In this document: piece after piece, positions 17,036 to 28,126 of the stretch
How positions within the stretch are numbered: position 1 is the stretch's first letter
How the letters are laid out: the number at the start of each line of letters is the position of its first letter
Assembly (NCBI GenBank): GCA_022791675.1
Contig: JAAVZN010000016.1
Span: forward strand, 1 to 44,117
Direction of reading: 5' to 3'
DNA: 44,117 bases
DNA from: Clostridia bacterium
Lineage (GTDB): Bacteria > Bacillota > Clostridia > TANB77 > CAG-508
Made by a program: the position numbers and the translations under genes
Notes under the pieces: model-generated
What the model was told of the DNA's origin: nothing
The model's input: the letters and a program-made list of their open reading frames with translations, nothing else
Database searches by the model: none

Positions 17036-20000
17036 TTATTCATCTATTGTTGAAATTCCTAGCGTAATTTCTTCTAAAACCTCTAATAAGACTCTTACTG
17101 TATCTAATGCTGTAAAAATTGGAATATTGTTTTCCACTGCACACCTTCGTATAAGTGCTCCATCTGTTTCTTGATCTACTGAATCAATGTTTCTTGTATT
17201 TATTACGTAATTTACATATCCTTTTCTCATTGAATCCAATATCTCTTCACTTCCTTCACTTATCTTCTTTTTCACTCTTGTCCTAATCCCATGTTGTTTC
17301 AAGAAATTAGCAGTTCCTTTGGTTGCTTCAATATTAAATCCTAAATCATAAAATCTTTTAATCAAAGGAAGGGCATCTACTTTGTCCTTATCTGCAATTG
17401 TTAAAAAGATGGTTCCATAATTAGCCAAATGCATTCCAGATGATTGCAATGCTTTATATAATGCTCTTGTTAATTTTTTATCATAACCAATTGCTTCTCC
17501 TGTTGATTTCATTTCTGGTGATAAACAAGCATCTAAACCATTCAACTTAGAAAATGAAAATGCTGGCGCTTTTACATACCATTTTTCTTTTTCCTTTGGA
17601 TAAACTTCTGTTATTCCTTGTTCTTTCAATGTCTTTCCGAGCATAACTAGAGTTCCTATATCGGCTAATGAATATCCTGTTGACTTTGATATAAATGGTA
17701 CTGTTCTAGAAGACCTAGGATTTACTTCAATCACATAAACATCTTCATTTTTATCTACAATAAATTGAATATTATACAATCCAATAATTCCAATGCCTAA
17801 TCCCAGTTTTATTGTATAATCTATTATCGTTTGTTTTGCCTTTTCACTTACACTGAAAGTCGGATAAATACTAATACTATCTCCTGAATGAATCCCAGTT
17901 TTTTCAACATGCTCCATAATTCCTGGAACAAATACATCTTTTCCATCACATACAGCATCTACTTCTAATTCTTTTCCTATAATATATTTATCCACTAAAA
18001 CTGGTTGTTTTTTATTCACCTCTACAGCTGTTTTCAAATATTTCTCTAATGCTTTTTTATTTGAAACGATTTGCATTGCTCTTCCACCCAAAACATAGCT
18101 TGGTCTAACTAAAACTGGATAACCAATTTGATCTGCTACCTGAATACCATCTTCTATATTGGTTACTGCTTCCCCTTTTGGTTGCAATAATTTTAATTTT
18201 TTCATAACTTTTTCAAAAGCATCTCTATTTTCTGCTTTTTCAATTGCATTTACATCTGTTCCTATTATCTTTACTCCTAACTTAGCTAATGGTTCTGCTA
18301 AATTAATGGCTGTTTGCCCTCCTAATGCACTAATAACTCCCTCTGGCTTTTCCAAATCGATAATATTCATTACATCTTCCACCGTTAATGGTTCAAAGTA
18401 TAATTTGTCACTTGTTGTATAATCTGTAGAAACTGTTTCTGGATTATTATTTATGATAATAGCTTCATAGCCAGCTTCTTTAATTGTTTGAATAGCATGT
18501 ACCGTGGAATAATCGAATTCTACTCCTTGCCCAATTCTGATTGGTCCAGCTCCTAATACAATTATCTTTTTTTTCTTACTAACAATAGACTCATTTTCTT
18601 CTTCGTAACTTGAATAAAAATATGGTACATAACTTTCAAATTCACTACTACAAGTATCGATCATTTTATATACTGGATAGATTTTTTCTTTTTTTCTTAA
18701 AGAATAAACTTCTTCTTCTGTCATTTTCCATATTTTTGCAATATATTTATCACTAAATCCGATTTTTTTTACTTGTTTTAATAAATCGATCTTACCTTTA
18801 TTTTGTTTTAATATTTCTTCTGTCTTTACAATATTTTTAATTTTTTCTAAGAAAAACATATCAATTTTAGTAGTATTATAAATTAATCCTAAGTCTACAT
18901 TTCTCCTCATTAATTCTGCTATGGCATAAATTCTATCATCGGTTCCATCTTTTATGTAATTCATCAATTCTTCTGTTTCTATTTTGTCAAACTTTTTATG
19001 ATAAATGTGACAAACGCCAATTTCTAAAGAACGTATTGCTTTTAACAAACTTTCTTCTAGGGTTCTTCCTACACTCATCACTTCTCCTGTGGCTTTCATT
19101 TGAGTACTTAGTTTATTAGATGCTAATGTAAATTTATCAAATGGAAATCTTGCAATTTTAGTCACTACATAGTCTAAAGCTGGTTCAAAACTAGCTGGTG
19201 TATTGGCTAACAAAATCTCATCTAATCTCATGCCAATAGCAATTTTAGCTGAAACCCTTGCAATCGGATAACCACTTGCTTTAGATGCCAAAGCTGAAGA
19301 ACGTGATACCCTTGGATTTACTTCAATTAAGTAATAATGAAAAGAATGTGGATCTAAGGCAAATTGCACATTACAACCACCTTCTATTTTCAATGCCCTA
19401 ATAATTTTTAATGCACTATCTCTTAATAATTGATATTCTTTATTGGTCAGTGTTTGACTTGGTGCTACTACAATAGAATCTCCTGTATGAACTCCTACTG
19501 GATCTAAATTTTCCATATTACATACCGTAATTGCTGTATCATTCTTATCTCTTATCACTTCATATTCAATTTCTTTGTATCCTTTAATGCTTTTTTCAAC
19601 TAATACTTGTCCTACTGGGGATAGTTTTAATGCATGTTTAATGATCTCTTTTAGTTCTTCTTCGTTATCAGCAAAACCTCCCCCTGTTCCTCCTAACGTA
19701 AAAGCTGGTCGTAATACAACTGGATAACCAATTTGTTTTGCAGCTTCCATTCCTTCTTCTATTGTTGTCGCTATAATTGATTCTAGTACTGGTTCTCCTA
19801 GTTCTTCACAAAGAGCTTTGAACTTTTCTCTATCTTCTGCTTTTTCTATACTTTCACTACTCGTTCCTAAAAGTTCCACTTGACACTCTTGTAAAACACC
19901 TTTTTTATATAATTGCATTGCTATGTTTAGTCCTGTTTGTCCTCCTATTCCAGGAAGAATTGCATCAGGTCTTTCATAACGAATAATTTTAGCAATATAT

Positions 20001-20215
20001 TCTATGGTTAATGGCTCCATATATACTTTATCGGCAATTGCTGTATCTGTCATAATGGTTGCTGGATTTGAATTAACTAATATTACTTTGTATCCTTCTT
20101 CTTTTAAAGCTAAACAAGCTTGTGTTCCTGCATAATCAAATTCTGCTGCTTGTCCAATAACAATTGGCCCTGAACCAATTACTAGTACAGTTTTTATATC
20201 TTTTCTTTTTGGCAT
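17036..20215 (-). CDS. carB: Carbamoyl-phosphate synthase large subunit
   Basis: Makes carbamoyl phosphate for pyrimidine and arginine synthesis, with ammonia supplied by CarA. About 1,059 residues make a full-length protein with duplicated ATP-grasp halves: [21 protein letters not shown] at the N-terminus and its repeat [18 protein letters not shown] near 560, each with GGTGGG or GGRAMQIV loops and [10 protein letters not shown] or EVNPRSSRT metal/ATP motifs. A C-terminal MGS-like allosteric domain follows ([26 protein letters not shown]). No in-frame CGG was found in it. I prefer ATG 20215 (MPKRKDIK) with AAAGGTGAAG upstream over GTG 20224. It follows carA by 36 bases. Confidence 0.97.
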   Translation of the reverse strand: MPKRKDIKTVLVIGSGPIVIGQAAEFDYAGTQACLALKEEGYKVILVNSNPATIMTDTAIADKVYMEPLTIEYIAKIIRYERPDAILPGIGGQTGLNIAMQLYKKGVLQECQVELLGTSSESIEKAEDREKFKALCEELGEPVLESIIATTIEEGMEAAKQIGYPVVLRPAFTLGGTGGGFADNEEELKEIIKHALKLSPVGQVLVEKSIKGYKEIEYEVIRDKNDTAITVCNMENLDPVGVHTGDSIVVAPSQTLTNKEYQLLRDSALKIIRALKIEGGCNVQFALDPHSFHYYLIEVNPRVSRSSALASKASGYPIARVSAKIAIGMRLDEILLANTPASFEPALDYVVTKIARFPFDKFTLASNKLSTQMKATGEVMSVGRTLEESLLKAIRSLEIGVCHIYHKKFDKIETEELMNYIKDGTDDRIYAIAELMRRNVDLGLIYNTTKIDMFFLEKIKNIVKTEEILKQNKGKIDLLKQVKKIGFSDKYIAKIWKMTEEEVYSLRKKEKIYPVYKMIDTCSSEFESYVPYFYSSYEEENESIVSKKKKIIVLGAGPIRIGQGVEFDYSTVHAIQTIKEAGYEAIIINNNPETVSTDYTTSDKLYFEPLTVEDVMNIIDLEKPEGVISALGGQTAINLAEPLAKLGVKIIGTDVNAIEKAENRDAFEKVMKKLKLLQPKGEAVTNIEDGIQVADQIGYPVLVRPSYVLGGRAMQIVSNKKALEKYLKTAVEVNKKQPVLVDKYIIGKELEVDAVCDGKDVFVPGIMEHVEKTGIHSGDSISIYPTFSVSEKAKQTIIDYTIKLGLGIGIIGLYNIQFIVDKNEDVYVIEVNPRSSRTVPFISKSTGYSLADIGTLVMLGKTLKEQGITEVYPKEKEKWYVKAPAFSFSKLNGLDACLSPEMKSTGEAIGYDKKLTRALYKALQSSGMHLANYGTIFLTIADKDKVDALPLIKRFYDLGFNIEATKGTANFLKQHGIRTRVKKKISEGSEEILDSMRKGYVNYVINTRNIDSVDQETDGALIRRCAVENNIPIFTALDTVRVLLEVLEEITLGISTIDE

Positions 20216-20251
20216 CTTCTTCACCTTTCCTATTTCTTATTTCAATTTATT

Positions 20252-21332
20252 TTATTTCTTCAATAAGTTAATAAACTTATCAAATAAGTATCCACTATCT
20301 TGTGGCCCTGGTGCACTTTCTGGGTGATATTGCACACTAAATACTTTGTCTTTTTTACATTCCACACCTTCTATTGTATGATCCAAAATATTGGTGTGTG
20401 TTACTTTTAAATCCGTTTTAGCTAATGATTTTTCATCAACTGCATAACTATGATTTTGGCTCGTTATTTCAATTTTGTCTGTCTCAATATTCAAAACAGG
20501 GTGATTTCCACCTCTATGACCAAATTTTAATTTATAGGTTTTGGCTCCATAAGCTAAACTTATCATCTGATGTCCTAGGCAAATACCAAAAATTGGATAT
20601 TTCCCTCTTAATTCTTTTACTAATTTAATCACTTCTTTTACATCTTCTGGATCTCCGAGGTCCGTTTGATAAAAATATTCCATCTGGTTTTAAGTCCATA
20701 ATTTCTTTTGCTTTTGTGTTATAAGGAACTACTGTTACATTGCACCCTCTTTGATTCAAACTCCTTACAATATTTAACTTAATGCCACAATCAACAGCTA
20801 CAACATTATACTTAGGATTTGCTGTTCTAGAATACCATTTTTTCTTACAGCTTACTTTTTCTACCGCATCTTTTGGTATGTCATTGTCTTTTAACTTTTT
20901 TAAAGCGGTTTGTTTACTTGTATTACAATCGGTTATGATTACCTTTCTACTTCCTTTTTCACGTATACTTCTTGTTAATTTTCTAGTATCAATTCCAGCT
21001 ATCCCTGGTATATCATTTTCTTCTAAATATTCTGATAGGGTCTTGGTATATCGAAAGTTACTTGGTAAATCATTGTATTCTCTTACAATCATACCACCAA
21101 TTGTTGGTTGCTTGGTTTCATAGTCATCATCTGTAATTCCATAGTTTCCAATTAATGGATAAGTCATAACTACCATTTGATAGGTATAAGATGGATCTGA
21201 TACAATTTCTTGGTATCCTACCATAGATGTATTAAATACAATTTCACAGATTGCTTCTTTGTCTGCTCCAAATCCATATCCATAATATTCTTCTCCATCT
21301 TCTAATACAATTTTTTTGTTAAATTCTTTCAT
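20252..21332 (-). CDS. carA: Carbamoyl-phosphate synthase small subunit, split by a +1 shift at CGG
   Basis: Glutamine amidotransferase subunit feeding ammonia to CarB. The first 225 codons encode the CarA N-terminal domain and run to VAVDCGIKLNIVRSLNQRGC...GIFLSNGP. An in-frame CGG then breaks the frame; unshifted reading stops at 235 residues. Skipping the C at 20657 gives GDPEDVKEVI, the almost invariant SNGPGDP motif, then the class I glutaminase site GICLGHQM with the nucleophilic Cys and the VQYHPESAPGPQD His/Glu pair, 359 residues in all. An essential-type biosynthetic gene in an intact carAB operon is unlikely to be a pseudogene. ATG 21332 has GGAGG upstream. A terminator and a small ORF precede it. 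Confidence 0.92.
20652..20662 (-). other. Candidate +1 recoding site, carA (GGA CCT C GGA GAT)
   Basis: The minus-strand incoming frame reads CCT CGG AGA. The conserved CarA motif SNGPGDP requires CCT GGA GAT, so the C at 20657 is the extra base. The junction residue is a near-invariant glycine, which makes this the most secure of the four sites. Confidence 0.86.
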
Positions 21333-21361
21333 ATTCTACCTCCATTTTTGTAGTATTTTGC

Positions 21362-21390
21362 AAAAAAAAATAAGGAACACAACTCCTTAT
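21362..21390 (-). terminator. Terminator/attenuator upstream of carA
   Basis: On the minus strand ATAAGGA (21384-21390) and TCCTTAT (21370-21376) enclose a 7-base loop, followed by a run of eight T. It ends about 30 bases before the carA start, with no room for a promoter between, so carAB transcription must read through it. That is the layout of an attenuator. Its first stem arm touches the stop codon of the 27-residue ORF. Confidence 0.75.
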
Positions 21391-21473
21391 CAAAATGTAA
21401 ATAAAAATAAAACAACGATTAAGAAAACGTTTGCTTTTGTTATGAAATTTACTTTTCTTAATGGTTCTTTCAT
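21390..21473 (-). CDS. Small ORF (27 residues) in the carAB leader
   Basis: An ATG at 21473 opens a 27-codon frame beginning MKEPLRKVNF and ending in a hydrophobic run (VFLIVVLFLFTF), with an AGGA site about 10 bases upstream. Its TGA lies at the base of the terminator hairpin before carA, so translation to the stop codon could influence the hairpin. It has no run of Arg or other obvious control codons. It could instead be an independent single-span membrane peptide. I rate both readings as possible. Confidence 0.45.
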   Translation of the reverse strand: MKEPLRKVNFITKANVFLIVVLFLFTF

Positions 21474-21511
21474 TTTCTTACTTTCCTTTCTTCTTTTTTC
21501 TTATCTATAAT

Positions 21512-21541
21512 ATTATAGCAAATTTTGACTATAAATTGCAA
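21512..21541 (-). promoter_or_regulatory. Promoter of the leader ORF-carA-carB transcript
   Basis: On the minus strand TTGCAA (21536-21541) and a perfect TATAAT (21512-21517) are 18 bp apart. The expected start is near 21505, giving a leader of about 170 bases before carA that contains the small ORF and the terminator hairpin. Confidence 0.72.
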
Positions 21542-21591
21542 GTGTTTTCTGTATTATTTTGACTTCTTTCGTGATATTTCTTCTAAATATA

Positions 21592-21626
21592 CAAAAAAAC
21601 CAACCGTTATTTTATCATAACGCTGG
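21592..21626 (-). terminator. Terminator of gapA
   Basis: On the minus strand CCAGCGTTAT, a 6-base loop and ATAACGGTTGG form an interrupted stem followed by seven T. It starts 24 bases after the gapA stop. Confidence 0.82.
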
Positions 21627-21649
21627 TTTTTTCTTTTCTATCTTATACT

Positions 21650-22804
<1,155 letters not shown>

Positions 22805-24766
22805 TTAATGATACAATTTTTCTAATACGATTACAAACATGGCATGAGACCAACCAAGACCTAATACCCAATTGGGTTGTAAGGTAGTGTTATCCACTTG
22901 TTCTCCTAAAAAATGATGTTTTCCTGCTGTTTTTACTACAAAATCAAACGTTTCTTTTGCTTTTTTCTTTTCTCCTGTTTCCAGATAATATAAAGTTATC
23001 CACAAATTAGCAATTGGCCAAGGATTTCCATTTCGATAATGATCGTCTTCAAATCTTTGATAGCCTCCTGTATAAGTTCTTAACGATAAATTGATTCTTT
23101 CTACTGTATTTATCATTTTCTTTTCTTTTGGCTGAAATACATGAAATGGTGTAACAGCCCCAATGATACTAATATCCATCTTTTTATCTTCGGTATTTCT
23201 TAAATAGGTTTTCTTTTCTTCATCATACATATTTTCATTGATATATCTCTTTATCTCTGTTTGCAATCTTTCTAATTCTCTTTCACTTTTTATAATCTTC
23301 TCGTCTTTTAAACGATTGTTATCAAAATCTGATGTCTTATCCCCTAATACTCGATAAATTTTCATGATACATTCAAATGCAGAATAAATACTGGCTAATG
23401 AATATAAATGGATTCCTTCACACATCTCCCATAAGTCATAACTTATGTGATATTTATGACCTTGATGATTTACTTGTTCCTCTATTTCTTGTTGTACTTT
23501 GTCTTTCTCATGCTCATCTTGTCCTTGTATATTTAACCAATCTTTTACATAGCGTTTCAAAAATTCTACCGCTTTTTCACACATTTGCAGATTATCTTTT
23601 AAAAACTTTTCCGATTTGGTATATTGATAATGTTCATACACACCATACACCACACTAGCTGTTTCGTCAATTTGATATCCCCATGCTGGTGCTAATCTTC
23701 CATCTGTAAAAAATCTTTGTTCCCACATGCCATTCTTACTTTGTGTTTTTTTACAAAAAACTTTATAGAATTTATCTGCTTCTTTTTCCATTTTTAAAAT
23801 ATCCAAAGCTTTTGTCATAAATACTGCATCTCTTGTCCAACAATAAGCATATCTTCCACATTGTGTAAAATTTTCATCGACTTCTGCTGAAGCAATAATT
23901 CCTCCTGTTTCCGTATTGGTTAATAATGGAAATAGTAAAATACTTCTTTTATAAATATCATAGATCTTTTCTTCATAACTATTTTCTGGTTCTTTTAAGT
24001 TTAAACCATTATGTGTTTTTACATATTTTCTCCAATAAGATTTGGTATCTAAATATTGCTTATTTAAATCCATCTTTTTGATTCTTTCTATTTCATTTTC
24101 AACAGATGATATATTCTTATTTTCATCAATTGCAATACAGATTTCTATTGTCTTTTTTTCTTGTGGCTTAATGATCCCTAAATCATAACATATACTGGTA
24201 TCATTTGACATTCCAATATAATCTTTGTCGTAAATTTCTCCTCTTTTGATGTTCTCTTTACTACCATTAATTTGATGTTTTAAAAGTTGATATCCCTTTG
24301 CAAACGTTGAAAAAGTAAAATCATGAGCATATTGCATCATACCACCATCTACAATTTTACAACTAACATGATTATTATAATCTGATAGCAATTGTGAGTG
24401 AATATAAAAACTAGTATTTAAATCAATTTTTCCATCATTCAAGAAAATGTATTTCCTTACTAATACATTTTCCTTTATCATAACATAGTCTGTCTGTAGA
24501 ATTTTTAAATTAAAATAAGTATTTAATATTTCTGTATTTACAATATTGGTATCTGTTTCATAATATTGTTTATATACATTATTGATGTCATCATGCAAAT
24601 AAATCAAATCGGAATAATTGATTTTTACTCCTGTATGGAAAAAATCCAAATATTGTCTATTATCTTTACTTGGGAAATAAATCCTTTGCAACTCTCCTTT
24701 TCCAGTAAATGTTGCTAACATATTTTTATTTCCTATCATTGCTTCATTAAAATACTTATTTTCCAT
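22805..24766 (-). CDS. Glycoside hydrolase family 15-like (glucoamylase/trehalase type)
   Basis: A 653-residue cytoplasmic protein (no signal peptide) with an N-terminal beta-sandwich-like domain (about 1-250) and an (alpha/alpha)6 barrel. Barrel landmarks are GRYAYCWTRDAVFMTKALDIL near 300, WGYQIDETASVVYGV near 365 with an acidic residue expected for catalysis, HISYDLWEMCEGIHLYSLASI near 445, and FEDDHYRNGNPWPIANLWITLYYLE near the C-terminus. It is most like intracellular GH15 enzymes acting on alpha-glucans or oligosaccharides, so a role in storage-glucan turnover is plausible. A charged insert (about 395-435) is rich in Glu, Lys and Gln. ATG 24766 has AAAGGAG upstream. It is 11 bases from the upstream nuclease gene. 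Confidence 0.84.
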   Translation of the reverse strand: MENKYFNEAMIGNKNMLATFTGKGELQRIYFPSKDNRQYLDFFHTGVKINYSDLIYLHDDINNVYKQYYETDTNIVNTEILNTYFNLKILQTDYVMIKENVLVRKYIFLNDGKIDLNTSFYIHSQLLSDYNNHVSCKIVDGGMMQYAHDFTFSTFAKGYQLLKHQINGSKENIKRGEIYDKDYIGMSNDTSICYDLGIIKPQEKKTIEICIAIDENKNISSVENEIERIKKMDLNKQYLDTKSYWRKYVKTHNGLNLKEPENSYEEKIYDIYKRSILLFPLLTNTETGGIIASAEVDENFTQCGRYAYCWTRDAVFMTKALDILKMEKEADKFYKVFCKKTQSKNGMWEQRFFTDGRLAPAWGYQIDETASVVYGVYEHYQYTKSEKFLKDNLQMCEKAVEFLKRYVKDWLNIQGQDEHEKDKVQQEIEEQVNHQGHKYHISYDLWEMCEGIHLYSLASIYSAFECIMKIYRVLGDKTSDFDNNRLKDEKIIKSERELERLQTEIKRYINENMYDEEKKTYLRNTEDKKMDISIIGAVTPFHVFQPKEKKMINTVERINLSLRTYTGGYQRFEDDHYRNGNPWPIANLWITLYYLETGEKKKAKETFDFVVKTAGKHHFLGEQVDNTTLQPNWVLGLGWSHAMFVIVLEKLYH

Positions 24767-24777
24767 CTTTTTCTCCT

Positions 24778-26439
24778 TTATCCTTCTATTACATTTATGA
24801 TTTGTTTTTCTAAATCTTTTATTTTTTCATTAATTCTAAAAATATCTTCATCTTTTAGTTGACTATCATCTAAATCTTGTCTTACATAAAGATCCATATC
24901 TTTGATTTCTTCTTTCAATTTTTGTAATCGTTCGATTACTTCTCTTCTGATTGCTGAAGTAATTCTTCTTTCTATCTTATCAGTCATTTGTACTTCTTCT
25001 ATCTTATCTTCATTTTCGCCCAACTGATAAGTTTCACCAAACTCTGGTATCGTCACTTGTATCCCTGTATCTTGCTTAATTTTTTCTTCTAAAGTATTTT
25101 GTGAATCTGCCTCTCCATGTACTAAGAAAATGTGTTTTGGTTTTTGCAGAAAGGAATAAATAAAATTCATTAATCCTTGTTGATCCGCATGACCAGAATA
25201 TCCCTCTATATATTCAATTCTAGCATTTACTGCAATTTCTTCTCCAAATATTTTTACTTTTTTAGCTCCATTTACAATGCTATATCCTAATGTTCCTACA
25301 GCTTGGTATCCAACAAATAATATGGTTGATTTTGGATCCCAAAGATGGTGTTTTAAATGATGTTTGATTCTTCCCACTTCACACATACCACTTGCTGATA
25401 TAATAATACTTGGTGTTTTGTCTTCGTTTAATGCCTTCGATTCTTCTGCTGTTTGTGTAAATTTTAATCCAGGAAATTCAAGTGGATTGTCTCCTCTCAT
25501 TATTTCTTGTTGGATTTGTTCTTCAAACAAATTTGTATTTTCTCTAAATACTTCTGTTGCTGATATGGCTAATGGACTATCGACAAAAACATTCGATTTC
25601 ATTAGAGTCTTATATTTTCTTCTAAATTCATCATCATCTTTGGTTTCTTTTAATTTATTTATTTCATATAAAATTTCTTGTGTTCTTCCCACAGCAAATG
25701 ATGGTATTACTACACTTCCTCCTTGATCCAAAGTTTGTGATACAATATCTAAAAAAAGTTCTGCTTTCTCATCATTTCTTAAGTGAAACCTGCTCCCATA
25801 AGTAGATTCCATTACCAAATAGTCTGTACTTTCTATCATCGTTGGAGAATCTAACAATGGAATATCATTATTACCTAAGTCTCCTGTAAATACTGTTTTC
25901 GTTTCTTTTCCCTTTTCTTTTGTCCATAACTCAATAATACTTGATCCCAACATATGCCCTGCATCATTGAATCTTACATGGATATCTTCTGTAATTTCAA
26001 TAATTTCATCATATTGTACTGGTTCAAAAACTTCTAAGGATCTTGCCGCTTCTTCTGCTGTATATAATGGCTCTACTTCCTTTTCTCCTTTTCTTTTTCT
26101 TTTCTTATTTTTCCATTCATTTTCCATTTCTTGGATATGCCCACTATCTGGTAACATTAAGGCACATAAGTCACAAGTTGCTTTGTGTGCATAAATTTTA
26201 TTGCGAAATCCTTCTTTATAAAGTTTTGGTATTCTTCCTGAATGATCAATGTGTGCGTGTGTTAATAACATAAAATCAATATCAGTTGGATTAAATTCAA
26301 AATCATCTGCATTTTGTGCTTCGTATTCTGCCTTCCCTTGCCACATTCCACAATCCACTAAAAATTTTTTTCCTGATGCTTCTACTAAAAAATTTGAACC
26401 CGTAACCGTTTTGGTTGCTCCCAAAAATGTAATTTTCAT
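24778..26439 (-). CDS. MBL-fold beta-CASP RNA-processing nuclease
   Basis: A 553-residue metallo-beta-lactamase/beta-CASP protein. Motif 2 is LLTHAHIDHSGRIPKL (about 52-67), motif 3 lies in FNDAGHMLGSSIIELW, and motif 4 includes VFTGDLGNNDIPLL. The beta-CASP core has IIISASGMCEVGRIKHHLKHHL and ILFVGYQAVGTLGYSIV, followed by GYSGHADQQGL and FLVHGE. This is the CPSF/YtnA-like subgroup, which processes RNA ends, and not RNase J by domain layout. The C-terminal about 85 residues are a charged coiled coil. I chose ATG 26439 (MKITFLGAT) with AAAGGAGGAAG upstream; the ORF extends 11 codons further without a site. Confidence 0.87.
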   Translation of the reverse strand: MKITFLGATKTVTGSNFLVEASGKKFLVDCGMWQGKAEYEAQNADDFEFNPTDIDFMLLTHAHIDHSGRIPKLYKEGFRNKIYAHKATCDLCALMLPDSGHIQEMENEWKNKKRKRKGEKEVEPLYTAEEAARSLEVFEPVQYDEIIEITEDIHVRFNDAGHMLGSSIIELWTKEKGKETKTVFTGDLGNNDIPLLDSPTMIESTDYLVMESTYGSRFHLRNDEKAELFLDIVSQTLDQGGSVVIPSFAVGRTQEILYEINKLKETKDDDEFRRKYKTLMKSNVFVDSPLAISATEVFRENTNLFEEQIQQEIMRGDNPLEFPGLKFTQTAEESKALNEDKTPSIIISASGMCEVGRIKHHLKHHLWDPKSTILFVGYQAVGTLGYSIVNGAKKVKIFGEEIAVNARIEYIEGYSGHADQQGLMNFIYSFLQKPKHIFLVHGEADSQNTLEEKIKQDTGIQVTIPEFGETYQLGENEDKIEEVQMTDKIERRITSAIRREVIERLQKLKEEIKDMDLYVRQDLDDSQLKDEDIFRINEKIKDLEKQIINVIEG

Positions 26440-26474
26440 CGTTTTTCTTCCTCCTTTTTTACTTTTTAACATCT

Positions 26475-28058
26475 TTAATTGAAAATTTTTATTTTTTTAT
26501 TTAATTTGAATAATAATTCCTTTTTATTCTCATTCCCTCTTATTTCCATTTCTATTTTTTCTTCAAATATATCTTCATCAAATATCTGAACAAAATAATT
26601 TTCTTTTTCCTTTATGACTTTAATATATAAATTTTCTAAATTAATGACTCTGATACGAAAAATACTTTTCAATATTTGATAATCAATTTCTGTTTCATTT
26701 GAAAATACATTCATTAACTTAAATTCTTGTGCTTTTTTTATTAATCGCATTTCTACTTCTTGGATTTGCTGTTCGATTTCTTCTACTTGACTCATTGATT
26801 TCTCTTGACAAAATGGTAACAAACAATAATATCGAAATTCATAAATCATTTTCATCATATCTTGCTTGGTTACTATTTTTTCTATTTTTCTTTGATAACA
26901 TGCTAAAAATACTTTTTGTAAACACAAAACACTTTTTTCAATTTCTTCATCTAAATTTTGGATTTCTAAAAATTTCAAATATTTCTCTTTTATTTCCAAT
27001 TCTTTTTTAAAAGCAACAAATTTTTGAGGATTTAACAATGTATTTATTTTTTCTAATCGATTTAACTTTTCTGTTCTTTCTTCTGCCATCATCTTGGATA
27101 ATATTCTACTACTAAATATTTTTTCTTCTAATGGTAAAAATTCATTTCTTTTTCTATATTCTTCTTGTAACATTTCTTTATTGTTTAATGTTTCGTCCAT
27201 CTGTTTAATTTGTTTTGTTAATTGTCGTTTTTCTTGTGTTAATTCTTGTACAAATTTTTGATTATCTTGCACTTTATCCCATTTTTTTTCTACTTCTATT
27301 TTTTCCTTTTGTAAATTACTTTTTAATATGGGATTATATCGAATTGCCAATAATACAGAAATATTACTTAAAAGTTGAATCCACTCTTCTCCATACTCTT
27401 TTCCATATTTTTCTTCTAATTTATCTTGAAAAGTCTCCATATAATCAATAATATATTCTGTGTTTTTAATCCAATTATTTAAAAATTGATGCCCCACTAA
27501 AATTCTCATATTTTGATATACTAAATTATGAAAAATACTTTCAATTTCTCTTGGAATGGTTGTCCATGAATAGCCATTAAAATCACGCATTGGTTCAACG
27601 ATATTGATGTTATTTCCTACATTTATTAAATCAGTTAATGTTTTATCAATAATGGGATAATTAACTTTTACAATTTTTTCTCTTTTGTTTATTTTAGCAA
27701 TACAATATAATAATTTTCTTTCAATTGGATAACAAATAATTCTTTTTTTCTTTTTTTCTACTAAAAAAGTTTTCGTTCCTAGCATTTCACTTTCTTTTGA
27801 ATTTAATTTAACAACTTTTATAACATCACAATTGTTTTTAATACTATCAATAATAGCTTGAATAAAAACATCTTTCTCCTCTACATCTGGTTTTACTTTC
27901 TCATAATCTTGATAAGCGGTCTCAATTTTATACAATATGCTAAGAAGAAGGCTTTTGGTATTTTCGTCAAATGCCTTCTTTTCTAAGATTTTTTCAAGTT
28001 CATTATTATAGTCTTTTTTCACAATTTTATCTAAAAATTTATCTGTTTTCTTTTGCAA
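26475..28058 (-). CDS. Hypothetical coiled-coil protein, 527 residues
   Basis: I cannot assign a family. The protein is highly charged and has no membrane segment. The N-terminal third (about 1-250) is mixed alpha/beta with a strand pair around KTFLVEKKKKRIICYPIERKLLYC. Residues about 255-360 form long coiled coils (QELTQEKRQLTKQIKQMDETL). A further helical part with CYQRKIEKIVTKQDMMKMIYEFRYYCLLPF is followed by a C-terminal beta region. The likely start is TTG 28058 with AGGAG 7 bases upstream. It lies 60 bases after ftsK, with palindromic repeat copy B between them. Gene order suggests co-transcription with the MBL nuclease and GH15 genes downstream. Confidence 0.7.
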   Translation of the reverse strand: MQKKTDKFLDKIVKKDYNNELEKILEKKAFDENTKSLLLSILYKIETAYQDYEKVKPDVEEKDVFIQAIIDSIKNNCDVIKVVKLNSKESEMLGTKTFLVEKKKKRIICYPIERKLLYCIAKINKREKIVKVNYPIIDKTLTDLINVGNNINIVEPMRDFNGYSWTTIPREIESIFHNLVYQNMRILVGHQFLNNWIKNTEYIIDYMETFQDKLEEKYGKEYGEEWIQLLSNISVLLAIRYNPILKSNLQKEKIEVEKKWDKVQDNQKFVQELTQEKRQLTKQIKQMDETLNNKEMLQEEYRKRNEFLPLEEKIFSSRILSKMMAEERTEKLNRLEKINTLLNPQKFVAFKKELEIKEKYLKFLEIQNLDEEIEKSVLCLQKVFLACYQRKIEKIVTKQDMMKMIYEFRYYCLLPFCQEKSMSQVEEIEQQIQEVEMRLIKKAQEFKLMNVFSNETEIDYQILKSIFRIRVINLENLYIKVIKEKENYFVQIFDEDIFEEKIEMEIRGNENKKELLFKLNKKIKIFN

Positions 28059-28099
28059 AGTTTACTCCTATCCTTTATTTTATTATTCGGTAAACGGTG

Positions 28100-28126
28100 T
28101 TTTTAAGGAACGTCCCCTTAATCCCC
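28100..28126 (-). repeat. Palindromic repeat element, copy B, containing the ftsK stop
   Basis: On the minus strand this reads GGGGATTAAGGGGACGTTCC then TTAAAA, matching one arm of copy A and copy C. The right-hand end lacks the closing AATCCCC. The TAA in GGGGATTAAG is the ftsK stop codon, so the gene's final Gly-Asp codons are part of the repeat. Confidence 0.85.

Noticed and set aside
20652-20662. Arginine-sensing regulatory frameshift specific to carA
   Set aside because: An Arg codon in a gene feeding arginine synthesis is suggestive, but the same signal is in three genes unrelated to arginine, so a general decoding feature is more likely.
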